The notes: generated from the sequence alone by a model not told the origin. 64,000 bases of DNA from Lithodes maja (GCA_037953745.1 JBAKBP010000186.1:124001-188000), one strand, 5' to 3'; shown: positions 35,609 to 47,020, counted from the first letter of the stretch. Translations and numbers: made by a program.

Positions 35609-38600
35609 TAAACCATAGGTGTGTAAGTAAAATAGAATCCCAGCCACATGAAATTGATAGAAATAACGAACATTCTGATAGCGTAGCTTTTCCGTCTAGG
35701 TCCAGTAGTTCAACAGGTAAAAATAAATTAGTTAAAAACAATAGAAAAATAGTTGCAAATACAAGTAATAGTTTGAGGGTTTATTATACAAATTGCAGGA
35801 GTTTATGTAACAAAATGAACGAACTTAGAGCACTCGTTAGCAAAGAAAATATAGACATAATAGCGCTAACTGAAACATGGATTAATACAGAAAACAGGCA
35901 TTTTTTAGCAGAGTTTGATATACCGGGATATAGTGTGTTTAAATATGACCGAACAAGTAGGAGGGGCGGCGGTATAGCAGTGTTTGTCAGGAGTTCATTA
36001 AAAAGCTGTACTAAATCAGGTATTAGAGTAAATAATGAAAATGAAAGTGTTTGGGTAGAAGTTAACGAAGGTAGTGAGACCTTAGTTATTGGAGTTATGT
36101 ATAGACCGCCAAATATGAGTAGAAATGACGGAACATCATTATGGGAGGAAATTAAAATAGCATCAAGGCTTAGCAACGTGTGCATTATGGGGGATTTTAA
36201 TTTCCCTAATATAGATTGGCAGCAACAAATAGGCGACTCTGATTCAAAGGAGTTTATTGAGGTAGTACAAGATAGTTTTTTATCTCAATTCATAGATACG
36301 CCGACTAGAGGTGATAATATTCTCGATTTAGTTTTCAGTAACAATGAACATATGATAAATAGTGTAGAAATCGGGGACCACCTTGGAAATAGTGATCACA
36401 ATTCTGTGTATTTTAATATACAATGGAAAGGTAATATCAGAGAGAATACAACATTAATACCTGACTTCAGAAAAGCCAATTATGGTGGGTTAAGAGAAGC
36501 CCTGTTAGCGGACCCTATGGTCAAAAAATTAAGTCGATCCAGGTGTCCAAATGAGTGTATCCTTTCTCAGGCACCTGTCATCTTAAGTCAGGAAGAGACG
36601 TCAAACTTGGTAGATACATACGATCATTTTATCAAGTCAGTATTCAATGCGCAAAATAAATATATCCCCAAAAGAAAATTTAGATCAACACAGAACCAAT
36701 CCAAATGGATGAATAATAGACTATTAGATCTTCTAGGAAAAAAGAGAGGAATATATAGAAAAATTAAAAAAGGCGAAATTCACCTACTTGCTTACTATCA
36801 GAATCTATCACGACAGGTAAAAAAGGATATTAGTAAAGAAAAAAGAAATTATGAAACTAAGGTTGCCAATGACTCAAAAAATAATCCTAAAGCTTTTTAC
36901 CAACTATATAAATCCAAGGTTAGAGATGTAATTGGTCCCCTTAAAACTTCGATATGAGAAATGACAGAAAATGATTTAGAAATGTGCAGTACATTAAATA
37001 GTCAATTTCTTTCCGTTTTCACTAATGAAAATTTGGCACAGTTTCCAGAAGTCCGTAAGGTATACAGCGATAGTATAGATAGTATAGATAATAGGTTAAG
37101 TCTATCTATCTATCTATTGCCGGACGCCTTACTCCCCTTACGAGGGTGGCCATACACAGAATGCCCCCAAGCGGACCTATTCCCTGTGAGAGGGACAACC
37201 CGAGCCAGTTTAGTAAAGGACTTACAGGATTGACCACTCAATTTAGGATCCGTCCGACTCCGAGGCCCTCTGTGTATCTTGTTAGCACTATTTTTCTACA
37301 GTGGTGTTCGGCTAATCCATCCACTAACCTGCCTTACCCTTAGGTAAGCAGTACAGATTTGTATCAGGTTTACTCCCCTAGACAGGTTGCCAACCAAGGC
37401 TGACGAGTCCCATCCACCCGGGTTTGTATAAGGTTGTCTCCCCTAGATGAGTTGCCGACCAAGGCTAACGAGTCCCATCCACCCATTGACAGACTGAAAC
37501 CTCATAAATCGCCTGGTCCTGATGAGGTATATGCTAGAGTATTAAAAGAATGCAGAGATGAGTTAAGTTACCCATTAACATTTCTATTTAACAAGTCATT
37601 AGAAACAGGTATAGTTCCAGAAGCTTGGAAGCTTGCAAATGTAGTTCCGATCTTCAAAAAAGGTGATAAATCAATAGCATCCAATTACCGTCCCATTAGT
37701 CTCACTTCAATCATAGGAAAGCTACTAGAGTCAATTTTTGCTAGGAAAATGAGAAACCACTTAGAAACATTTAACTTAATCAATTCTTCTCAGCATGGAT
37801 TCACTCAGGGACGGTCTTGCCTTACTAATTTGCTTAGTTTTTTCTCAGAGGTATATGAAGCAGTAGATAATGACAAGTCATATGATATTATATATTTAGA
37901 TTTCAGTAAAGCTTTCGACAGAGTCCCTCATGAGAGATTGATGAGAAAGGTTGAGGCACATGGAATAGGTGGGGCGTTGTTAGGATGGATTAGGTCATGG
38001 CTAATTGGTAGGAAGCAGAGAGTCAGCATAAATGGTACCAAGTCAGAATGGGGAGCAGTCAAAAGTGGTGTCCCCCAGGAATCGGTATTAGGTCCCCTGT
38101 TGTTTCTTATATACATAAATGACCTAGATTTAGGTATAACTAGTAGGATAAGTAAATTCGCAGACGATACTAAAATAGGGAGATCAATTGATTCAGATAG
38201 CGATATAGAGTGCCTCCAAAGGGATCTAGATACCTTACATGAATGGTCAGTAAATTGGCAGATGAAGTTTAACATTGACAAATGCAAGGTATTAAAGATA
38301 AGGAAGATGCAAACAATTGTTAAATATAAACTAGCTAATTTAGAATTAGAAAATTCAGACTGCGAGAAAGATCTAGGTGTGTTTGTTAGCAATGATTTGA
38401 AGCCTAGAAAACAGTGTATAAGCGTTCGTAATAAGGCAAACAGGATTCTCGGGTTCATCTCTAGGAGTGTGAGTAACAGAACTGCTGATGTTATCTTAAA
38501 ACTTTACTTGTCATTAGTGAGACCCCATATGGATTATGCTGTCCAATTTTGGTGTCCTTATTACAGAATGGACATAGATTCATTGGAGAGAGTACAGCGT

Positions 38601-38966
38601 AGAATGACAAAAATGATCCATAATATTAGAAATCTTTCGTATGAAGAAAGGTTGAAGAAATTAGGTTTACATTCGTTAGAGAGACGCAGAGTTAGAGGGG
38701 ATATGATAGAGATGTTCAAGTGGGTTAGTGGGATTAACAAAGGGGACATGACAAATGTACTAAAGCTCAGTGATAGCGAAAGAACTCGTACCAATGGTTT
38801 CAAATTAGATAAATTTCGTTTCAGAAAAGATATAGGCAAATATTGGTTTGGTAACAGAGTTGTAGATGGGTGGAATGGACTACCAAGTGCTATAGTGGGA
38901 TCTAAAACTGTAGGGAGCTTTAAGATAAAATTGGATAAGCATATGGACGAGAAGGGTTGGGTGTGA
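35602..38966 (+). pseudogene. CR1-like LINE ORF2 (APE and RT), interrupted
   Basis: The frame is open from about 35491 in the -1 frame relative to ORF1 and has no ATG before the endonuclease domain, so initiation may use re-initiation or frameshifting. The APE-type endonuclease shows YYTNCRSL, LTETWI, GDFNFPNIDW and SDHN. A TGA at 36955-36957 replaces the GGA of copy C. A foreign 384 bp segment (37101-37484) replaces about 38 bp. The RT follows from 37486: SPGPDEVYARVLKE, NYRPISLTS, YLDFSKAFD, FADD at 38157-38168, and a C-terminus ending DEKGWV. The usual PQG motif is PQE here. ORF2 nicks target DNA and copies element RNA in intact relatives. Confidence 0.85.
37101..37484 (-). mobile_element. 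Antisense insert with RTE-type 3' tail
   Basis: Its left edge, TCTATCTATCTATTGCCGGA, is the complement of a tail like that of the RTE-type LINE at 45851-45875 (GGCAATAGATAGATAGATAG). The next ~80 bp are also similar, inverted. The right part holds two ~63 bp near-copies (about 37355-37420 and 37421-37484). It may be a SINE or LINE 3' end inserted in reverse. Confidence 0.55.
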
Positions 38967-39187
38967 AGGGGGATCAGCCGGGTTGGGCCAATCAGCGCTC
39001 TGCAGACCCCCATAATCCTGCGTTAATCTCTAACCGTTTTGGTAAGATGATCCTCAGGGTATTAGAGTGTGAAGCCTATAATTGGGCTTTGGAATTGAAT
39101 AGGGGTTGTGTGGGACAGGGATCTGCCTTGCTTAGGCCAATCGGCTTTCTGCAGACTCCCATTTTCTTATGTTCTTATGTTCTTATG

Positions 39188-39197
39188 GATGGATAGA

Positions 39198-39231
<34 letters not shown>

Positions 39232-39238
39232 TACAGAC
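39188..39238. repeat. (GATA)n/(GACA)n microsatellite
   Basis: It follows directly on the 3' end of CR1 copy A and mirrors the GATA run at its 5' end. Confidence 0.9.
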
Positions 39239-39295
39239 ATTTATATACATTTGCTCATTATTATTCAGGTTTGTTTTATTCAATATAACATCATA

Positions 39296-40241
39296 TTTAC
39301 GAGGGTAAGAAAGAAACAGCAATATACAGGATAATTAAGAGGAGAGACGTGATGATAACAGTAGGAAAGGTGTGTGACAAAATGAAGCAATACCTCATCC
39401 AATCAGCTTGGCCCCCGTCATCCACTAATTGATTGGCTACACATCACACGTCATTTTATTTTGGCTGAAAAGTGGCATCAACCTTCAAAACTTGTCAAGA
39501 AAATAATGTAAACAACGTTTAATATCAATATTGCATGCGTTCGAAAGTATTATTTTTAATCTACCAATTACGCTTATATATAGTTCCTTTTTCGATTTTT
39601 ACTCGGACTGAGATGATAAATTATTTATTAACACGAAATATGGCACCCAAGGTTCACCAAAATATTATTATACAATAACATATTTCGTGTTTAAGAAGCC
39701 ATTTTATGTATATAATTCTGATGTCTTGCATTACAGAGCACACATAATTATATATTCGTAAAATTAGGTCAACTGGCCACTGCAAAATTATCTGTTCCGT
39801 TTATTTGTAAGATTTATCTTAATATATATTTCGTTTGGTTATCTTAACTAGTTAGAGAGTAAAATACATATGCCTAGTGAGATTAAAGCACTGAACTCGA
39901 TTCAAACGACTCATATGAAAAACGCATGGACAATTGTAATATCTAAACATGATCTATACAAATAAAAATTTCCTAATCTAGAAATAAGTGTGTCCATAAC
40001 AAGTTATACACATGTTTCTATAGTTTTTGCTCTAGTTTCTTACTGAGTAATATTAACTGTTTATCGACAAATGTATTATATATTTAAGATCCATTCCATT
40101 GATAAATTTATGATGTAATTTTGTATGTAATGGATCTGTTTTGCTTTTACCTGCAGATGGCCTCGTTACGTTGGTAGACATTTGAAATAGACTCACCTTA
40201 TTCCGTGGTGTATTATCTCACCTTGTATATATATATATAAT
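39296..40241. other. Unassigned AT-rich sequence
   Basis: No coding region, array or inverted repeat is visible. Confidence 0.4.
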
Positions 40242-42605
40242 CTAATCTCTGATCACCATTATGGCTTCCTACGTGGTCGCTCTACTGGTGATCTTCTTTC
40301 ATATCTTACTAACTCTTGGTCGCTTAGGGACTTCGGTGAGACCTTTTATATTGCACTAGACATATCGAAGGCCTTCGATAGAGTCTGGCACAAATTTCAA
40401 ATGTCTAAATTACCCTCCTTCAGTTTCTATCCCTCCATCTGTCTTTATCTAAATTTCCTTTCCGGCCGTTCCATAGATGCAATTGTGGACGGCCATCGCT
40501 CACTTCCTCAACCTGTCAACTCCAGTGTACCTCAGGGTTCTGTCTTATATCCAATTATCTTTCTAATATTTATAAATTATCTTCTCAACTGTACCTCCAG
40601 TCCTATCCATTCATATGCTGATGACTCTATCTTACACTATTCAACTAGTTTCCAGAACGAATTAGCAAGCAATCCCTCAAAAACAAACGTGATGAAACCT
40701 TGTTGCTTTCAATGCTTCCAAAACCAAATTTCTCCATTTATCTACCAGCCGTGAATTACCAGATGACTATCCCATATACTTCAACTATACAAAATTCAAC
40801 CCTTTATCTTCTCTCAGTATTCTCGGTGTCTCTTTTTCTTCTGATCTATCTTGGAAAGACCATATCACCACTCTTGCTAAAACGGCTTCCCTGAAGTTGG
40901 GTGTGCTCAACCGCCTCAGAGGGTTCGCTAACCCTGCACAGCTTCTTGCTCTGTACAGGGCCACAGAACGTTCATGTATTGATTATTAGACAAAGTAGCA
41001 AGGAAAGCCTTTTTTATTAAATGGTTCGAAGTCAGAATGGGGAGCAGTCAAAAGTGGTGTCCCCCAGGGATCTGTATTAGGTCCTCTGTTGTTTGTTATA
41101 TACATAAATGACCTTGATTTAGGTATAACTAGTAGGATAAGTAAATTTGCAGACGATACCAAAATGGGGAGAACAATTGATTCAGATAGAGATATAGAGT
41201 GCCTCCAAAGGGATCTAGATACCTTACACGAATGGTCAGTAAATTGGCAGATGAAGTTTAACATTGACAAATGCAAGGTATTAAAGATAGGGAAGATGCA
41301 TACAAATGTTAAATATAAACTAGCTAATGTGGAATTAGAAAACTCGAATTGTGAGAACGATCTAGGTGTGTTTGTTAGCAATGATTTGAAGCCTAGACAA
41401 CAGTGTATAAGCGTTCGAAACAAGGCAAACAGGATTCTCGGGTTCATCTCAAGGAGTGTGAGTAACAGAACTGCTGATGTTATCTTAAAACTTTACTTGT
41501 CATTAGTGAGACCCCATAATTATGGATTATGCTGTTCAATTTTGGTGTCCTTATTACAGAATGGACATGGATTCATTGGAGAGAGTACAACGTAGAATGA
41601 CAAAAATGATCCATAATATTAGAAATCTTCCGTATAAAGAAAGGTTGAAGAAATTAGGCTTACATTCGTTAGAGAGACGCAGAGTAAGAGGGGATATGAT
41701 AGAGGTGTTCAAGTGGGTTAGTGGGATTAACAAAGGGGACATGACAAATGTACTAAAGCTCAGTGATAGCGAAAGAACTCGTACCAATGGTTTCAAATTA
41801 GATAAATTTCGTTTCAGAAAAGATATAGGCAAATATTGGTTTGGTAACAGAGTTGTAGATGGGTGGAATGGACTACCAAGTGCTATAGTGGGATTAAAAA
41901 CGATAGGGAGCTTTAAGATAAAATTGGATAAGCATATGGACGAGAAGGGTTGGGTGTGAAGGGGAATCAGCAGGGTTTGGCCAATCAGAGCTCTGCAGAC
42001 CCCCGTAATCCTGCGTTAATCTCTAACCGTTTTGGTAAGATGATCCTCAGGGTATTAGAGTGTTGAGCATATAATTGGGCTTTGTAATTGGGGTTGTGTG
42101 GGACAGAGATCTGCCTTGCTTAGGCCAATCGGCTTTCTGCAGACTCCCATTTTCTTATGTTCTTATGTTCTTATGTACTCATTAACCCCCTTCCACTCAC
42201 CGATTCTCTGCAATATCTCTCTCTTCGCCGCAGTGTTACATATCTCTCACTATGCTATCGCTATTACAATAGTTAGTGTTCCTCAGAGCTCTTTCAGTAT
42301 AGGCCTATGCCACCCCATCTACATATAGCACGTAGCACCCGTCTTGCAACACAATTCAACCTCTACTCTGTACAACTCTCCAACTGAAGAGTGAAACGAT
42401 ATTCCCAATCTTTCTTCTATTCAACAGCGAACCTATGGAACTCTATCCCTGTATTCATCTTTCCCTCATCCTATGACTTAAATTGCTTCAACCTCTGTGT
42501 GTCCAGACATTTTGGATCGAACATTTCTTGATTGTGGCCCTGTCACTCTTTCAACACTGGAAGAGGCTCTCTTCACAGGCAGTTTTGCCTGTTATCTCCC
42601 TCATC
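40242..42605 (+). pseudogene. Jockey-like LINE, RT to 3' end, split by CR1 copy B
   Basis: From 40242 the frame reads the finger/palm region of a Jockey-type RT (DHHYGFLRGRSTGDLLSYLT, ALDISKAFDRVWHK, SSVPQGSVL, SYADDS). It is frame-broken and has internal deletions. It stops at 41020 after codons for KAFFI and resumes at 42181 with NPLPLTDSLQ, the expected continuation. ATTAA occurs at 41016-41020 and 42181-42185. The element ends near 42605 in a TA run, as does the antisense copy at 33611. The 5' end is missing. Confidence 0.75.
41021..42180 (+). pseudogene. CR1-like LINE copy B, 5'-truncated
   Basis: It begins inside the RT domain just before VKSGVPQGSVLGP, has FADD at 41146-41157, and is frame-broken by a 4-bp AATT insertion near 41518 (the two frames are 41089-41595 and 41522-41959). 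It keeps the 3' UTR and the TTCTTATG-repeat end at 42152-42175. It is closer to copy C than to copy A in wording of shared segments. It is inserted in the Jockey-like LINE between ATTAA repeats. Confidence 0.85.
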
Positions 42606-42613
42606 CACATAAA

Positions 42614-42617
<4 letters not shown>

Positions 42618-42676
<59 letters not shown>
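42618..42676. repeat. (TA)n microsatellite
   Basis: It lies between the Jockey-like 3' end and the RTE-type LINE start. Confidence 0.9.
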
Positions 42677-42680
<4 letters not shown>

Positions 42681-45600
42681 AATAGAATATGCCCCACGTG
42701 CCTTCTGCGTGTCGTAAGAGGCGACTAAAGAGGTTGGGTCGGTGGGCTTGCGACCCCCACCCGGAAAAAATATCTAAGCAAAAAAAAACGAACGAACAGC
42801 CTCGGATGCGGACGGAACCAACGTTGACGAACCACGACCGACTAAGGACATGCCTTCGGACATTCTGAGAATGGCTACATGGAATGTTAGTGGCATGAAT
42901 GATGGCACAAAAGAGAGAGAGGTTCTGGAAGTGTTAGTGAATGCCAGGCTGGATGTATGTGGAATGACAGAGACCAAATGGAAAGGTTCAGATGTGAGAG
43001 AGTGGGAGTGTGGAATGGGTGTGTGTGCTGGAGTGAGTGAAGGAACAGCGAGAGAAGGTGCATGTTTGTTTGTAAGTAGCAAATGGAAGGAATGTGTAAG
43101 AGAGTATGGGTCTGTGGGTTCAAGGATTGTGTGGGTGAGAATGAAAGTAGGAATACAAACGTGGGTGATTGTATGCGTGTATGCCCCGACAGAGGATATG
43201 CTTGAAAGAAAGAAAGAGGAGTTCTGGATGAATGTGGAGGCGTGCCTGGAAAAGTTTGACAAGAACGAAAGAATATTTCTGATTGGGGATATGAATGGTA
43301 AGGTGGGTGATAGGAAAGTTGAGGGAGTGGTGGGAGGGTGGGGGGTACCATCAGAGGTGAATGGGAATGGTAGTGCACTTGTGGACGTATGTGTGGGGAG
43401 GAGGCTGTGGATAGCCAACACCTTCTTCCGACACAGAATGATCCACAGGTACACGTGGAAACGGATGTTGACGATGAAGGATAAGACAGTGGTGGAACGA
43501 AAGTCATTGATTGATTATGTATGTGTGGATGAACGAATGAAGAAATCTGTGATGGATGCTAGGGTGTATAGGGGTATTGGAGGGGGTCTGTCTGATCATT
43601 ATGTAGTGGTAGCTAAGGTTAGGATACAAAAGAAGTGGGTGAGGAGAGCGGGAGGGAGGCGAGAGGAGGGTGGAATGGTGAGGAGGGTGGAGAGGTTGCA
43701 GGAGGAGGAAGTCAGGGAGGAGTACAGGAGAGCAGTGGAAAGACGACTAGGTGGGTTCGACCTGGAAGTTATGGAGGAAGTGGAGGAGATGAGCAAGGTG
43801 TTTAAGGATGAGATATGTGCAGCATGTGAGGAGGTGTGTGGAGTGAGGAGAAGAGGGAGGGGAGTGAAAGGTACAGCATGGTGGACAGAAGAGGTAAGAA
43901 TAGCTGTGGAAGAAAAGAAGAAAGCATATAGAGAGTGGTTGGGTAGTAGAGGGAATGAAGATTCAGAGAGACAGAAACGAGCGAGGTACGTGGAGAGTAA
44001 GAGGGTGGTGAAGAGAGTAGTGAAGGAAAGTAAGAGAAGAGTAGATGAGGAATTTGGAAGGAATCTGAGTGTAAAATGGAGGGAGAGTAAGAAACTGTTC
44101 TGGAAAGAAGTCAAGAAAGTTAGGGAAGGTAGCAAGGGAAACAGTAAGGGTGTGAAAGATAAGAATGGGAGAATGCTAGCCGAGAAGCAAGAGAGAGTCG
44201 AAAGATGGAGGGAGTACTTCAGTGAGTTGCTAAATGAAAGGAATGAAGAGCCAGCAAACATAGCTGGATATGGTATGGGAGGGAGAAGAAGAGAAGTAGT
44301 GGAGGAGGAGGTGGGGATCAGGAGGTCAGAAGTGTGGGAAGCCATGAAAAGAGTGAAGTTGGGGAAAGCACCAGGAACAGATGGAGTGTGTGGGGAAATG
44401 TTGAGGTATGGTGGTGAGATAGTGATAGAATGGGTATGGAAAATGTGCAAACTAGCATGGGAGAAGGGGAGTGCACCCGATGACTGGAAGACTGGCATAA
44501 TAGTCCCCCTATATAAGGGCAAAGGGGAAAGAGGAGTGTGTGGTAACCACCGAGGAATATGTCTTCTAAGCGTAGTAGGGAAGGTATACAGTAGGGTAGT
44601 GATTGAGAGAGTGAGAGTGAGAACGGAGAAATGGATAGGCGACGAGCAGGGAGGCTTTAGGAAGGGAAGAGGATGTGTAGATCAGATTTTTACCCTGAAT
44701 TGTGTTGTGGAGAAGTATCTGGAGAAGAAACAAAAGGTGTATGTTGCCTTTATGGACTTGGAGAAGGCCTATGACAGAGTGGATAGAGAAGGTTTGTGGA
44801 AAGTACTTAGAATATACGGAGTAGAGGGCAAGTTGCTGAAAGCAGTGAAGAGCATGTATGAGGGTGCAAAGGCGGCAGTACGTGTGGAGAGTGAGCAGAG
44901 CGAGTTCTTTGACCTGAATGTTGGTTTGAAACAGGGGTGTGTGATGTCCCCGTGGTTGTTTACTGTATATATGGATGGAGTTATGAAAGAAATACTATCA
45001 AGAGCAGTGGATGTTGGTGTATCGCTGAAAAGGGAGGGAATTGAGTGGAAGCTACCTATACTGCTGTTTGCGGATGATACAGTTCTGATGAGTGATAATG
45101 AATGGGAGTTGCAGGGTCTGGTAAATGAGTATGGAACAGTGTGCGAAAAACGGAATTTGAAGGTAAATACGGGGAAGAGCAAGGTTATGGTCTTCGAAAG
45201 GGGTGAAGTCACAGAGTGTGAGGTGAAGCTGAACGGTCAGGCTATGGAGATCGTCAACTCTTTTAAGTATCTGGGCAGTGTGTTGAGTAAAGATGGGACT
45301 ATGGATGAAGAGGTGCGGGAGAGGGTACAGCAGGGGAAGAGGGTTGTAGGAACGCTAAAAGCAGTAACAAGAAATAGGGTGGTCAGTATGGAAGTGAAGA
45401 AGTCCTTGCATGACAGTGTGGTAATCCCGACACTGACTTACGGAAGCGAAGCATGGACGTTGGTTGAGAGACTCAGACCAAGAGTGAGAGCAGTGGAAAT
45501 GAATTACTTAAGGAGTGCGTGCGGAATTACATGGAGGGATAGACAGACTAATGAGGAAGTAAGAAGGAGGTGTGGTGTGGAGGTAGATGTGCTGGAAAGT

Positions 45601-45880
45601 GTGAAAAGGAACAACTTGAGATGGTTCGGCCATATGGAACGTATGGAAAGCGAGAGAATGACTAAGAGGGTGTACGAGAGCAAGGTGGAGGGACAGAGGG
45701 GGAGAGGTAGACCGAATATGAGGTGGAAGGATGGAGTGAGGAACTACATGAATAAAGGCGGTGCTGGTTGGGGGGAGGGGCGTCGACTGACTGGGGACAG
45801 AGGTGCATGGGGGCGGTTCGTTCGTGGCCACCCCTTCGGGGATCACGGCGTCAGGCAATAGATAGATAGATAGATATATA
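42677..45880 (+). mobile_element. RTE-type LINE, apparently full length
   Basis: The 5' leader, 42677-42849, contains CTGCGTGTCGTAAGAGGCGA, a leader motif I associate with arthropod RTE elements. A single long ORF and a short 3' end of GATA repeats follow. No internal stop or insertion is seen. Confidence 0.8.
42850..45861 (+). CDS. RTE-type LINE ORF, APE endonuclease and reverse transcriptase, intact
   Basis: ATG 42850 opens 1,003 codons to the stop at 45859-45861. Residues ~1-260 are an APE-type endonuclease (MATWNVSGMND, MTETKWKG, LIGDMNGKVGD, LSDHYVVVAKV). A basic linker follows. RT motifs lie at ~500-800: LGKAPGTDGVCGEML, NHRGICLLSVVGKVYSRV, FRKGRGCVDQIF, FMDLEKAYDRVD, GLKQGCVMSPWLFTVYMD and FADD at residues 740-743 (45067-45078). 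The C-terminus has YGSEAWTL, LRWFGHMERM and a basic RGRGRPNMRW. One ORF with no ORF1 fits RTE. It would nick target DNA and reverse transcribe its RNA at the nick. The intact frame suggests a recent, perhaps active, copy. Confidence 0.9.
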   Translation: MPSDILRMATWNVSGMNDGTKEREVLEVLVNARLDVCGMTETKWKGSDVREWECGMGVCAGVSEGTAREGACLFVSSKWKECVREYGSVGSRIVWVRMKVGIQTWVIVCVYAPTEDMLERKKEEFWMNVEACLEKFDKNERIFLIGDMNGKVGDRKVEGVVGGWGVPSEVNGNGSALVDVCVGRRLWIANTFFRHRMIHRYTWKRMLTMKDKTVVERKSLIDYVCVDERMKKSVMDARVYRGIGGGLSDHYVVVAKVRIQKKWVRRAGGRREEGGMVRRVERLQEEEVREEYRRAVERRLGGFDLEVMEEVEEMSKVFKDEICAACEEVCGVRRRGRGVKGTAWWTEEVRIAVEEKKKAYREWLGSRGNEDSERQKRARYVESKRVVKRVVKESKRRVDEEFGRNLSVKWRESKKLFWKEVKKVREGSKGNSKGVKDKNGRMLAEKQERVERWREYFSELLNERNEEPANIAGYGMGGRRREVVEEEVGIRRSEVWEAMKRVKLGKAPGTDGVCGEMLRYGGEIVIEWVWKMCKLAWEKGSAPDDWKTGIIVPLYKGKGERGVCGNHRGICLLSVVGKVYSRVVIERVRVRTEKWIGDEQGGFRKGRGCVDQIFTLNCVVEKYLEKKQKVYVAFMDLEKAYDRVDREGLWKVLRIYGVEGKLLKAVKSMYEGAKAAVRVESEQSEFFDLNVGLKQGCVMSPWLFTVYMDGVMKEILSRAVDVGVSLKREGIEWKLPILLFADDTVLMSDNEWELQGLVNEYGTVCEKRNLKVNTGKSKVMVFERGEVTECEVKLNGQAMEIVNSFKYLGSVLSKDGTMDEEVRERVQQGKRVVGTLKAVTRNRVVSMEVKKSLHDSVVIPTLTYGSEAWTLVERLRPRVRAVEMNYLRSACGITWRDRQTNEEVRRRCGVEVDVLESVKRNNLRWFGHMERMESERMTKRVYESKVEGQRGRGRPNMRWKDGVRNYMNKGGAGWGEGRRLTGDRGAWGRFVRGHPFGDHGVRQ

Positions 45881-46346
45881 TACAGGGTGTCCCAGGAGGA
45901 AAGGGCATAACTTTGGGAAATTATAAAACAAAATATTCTAAGCCTAAAATGTTCTATAAGAAATATTCTCAATCTCAACCAGTAAAGAGATATTGCCTGT
46001 TGAAAATGCCCTTTTCTTAAGTATTTCCCCATAAGGGTGGCCTAGCTTTCCTAGTACCTACTACACCTCTATCTAACTGCAGTTATTATACCATGTTATT
46101 GTAAAGATATTATAATTCTATAAGTTGCAAAATGATTATAGATATAATAGCTCACTATGGACCAGTTGGAAACTCTCTGACATGGAAGAGTCCATTACAG
46201 TGAGGCGGGGGAGGACACTATATTAAACCTTCAATATCTGTTTAACGGTTGAGATTTGGACTTTTTGTTATAGAACATTTTAGGCTTAGAATACCTTGTT
46301 TTATCATTTCCCAAAGTTATGCCCTTTCCTCCTGGGACACCCGGTA
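45881..46346. mobile_element. TA-flanked MITE with ~115-bp inverted ends
   Basis: The ends TACAGGGTGTCCCAGGAGGA and, inverted, TACCGGGTGTCCCAGGAGGA match for over 100 bp into the element. TA borders both sides within TA-rich flanks. 466 bp, no coding. The GGGTGTCCC end and TA duplication suggest the Tc1/mariner group; the group is inference. Confidence 0.75.
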
Positions 46347-46559
46347 TATATATAATTATATATATATGTATACTGTATATATATATATAAACTTGGAATA
46401 TCAGCTCGGTAACTGAAAATATACAATACCAATTCAATACTATTTTAGCTCCCCTTCCCCTCCTACTGTGTGTGTGTTTTATTTTAGTTTAAAATAATAC
46501 ACTTATCCCTCCAACACAAGCCACAACTTTTTAAGGAACTCTTTTACTGAAGCTATATA

Positions 46560-47020
46560 TGTAACTGTGTGACTGTGTGTGTCTGTGTGTGTGTACAATT
46601 TCTTCGGTAAGATCCAAAGAATGAATAATTTAACTCATGTATATTTGAAATATCGCACAATAAGTGGCATATTTGAAATCATTACTTGGAGCTCTATAAG
46701 GGCAAAACAAAATTTAACGGTAAGAGGACCTGTACTTTGGAACAAACTCCCAGTTAATGTACACACTTCCAGTAGCCTAGGAACCTTTAAGACTAATGTT
46801 AAAACCTTGCTGCTAAACTCTGCTTATGATTAAATTAATGTTCATAAGAAATCTGTAGACATGACCCTCTCTCTATATATATGTATGTATGTGTGTGTGT
46901 ATGTGTACATGTGTATGTATATGTGTGTATGTATATGTATATATCTCTCTCTCTCTAAACCCTAAATCTCTCTCTGTCTGATTCCCACCCCAATTTTAAT
47001 CCCTCATAATCCCCCGCGCT

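Larger units (their letters stand above)
34609..39187 (+). mobile_element. CR1-like LINE, full length (copy A)
   Basis: It contains an ORF1 with an esterase domain, an ORF2 with endonuclease and reverse transcriptase, and a 3' end of TTCTTATG repeats, the short terminal repeat style of CR1. GATA runs lie on both sides (34582-34608 and 39188-39222), so the target duplication is hidden in a microsatellite. ORF2 is broken by a stop at 36955-36957 and an insertion at 37101-37484. Copies B and C at 41021 and 57391 are 5'-truncated relatives. Confidence 0.85.
34530..39295. repeat. Inverted repeat (hairpin) split by the CR1 LINE
   Basis: 34530-34590 (GAATAAAACTAACCTGAATA and flanks) is the inverted complement of 39239-39295. 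GATA/GACA runs lie at the inner edge of each arm. Without the LINE this would be a ~50 bp-arm hairpin with a microsatellite loop. Confidence 0.6.

Noticed and set aside
43599..44522. 307-codon minus-strand ORF (and others at 42774-43507 and 44769-45212)
   Set aside because: Antisense shadows of the RTE-type ORF, with serine- and leucine-rich composition mirroring its codons.
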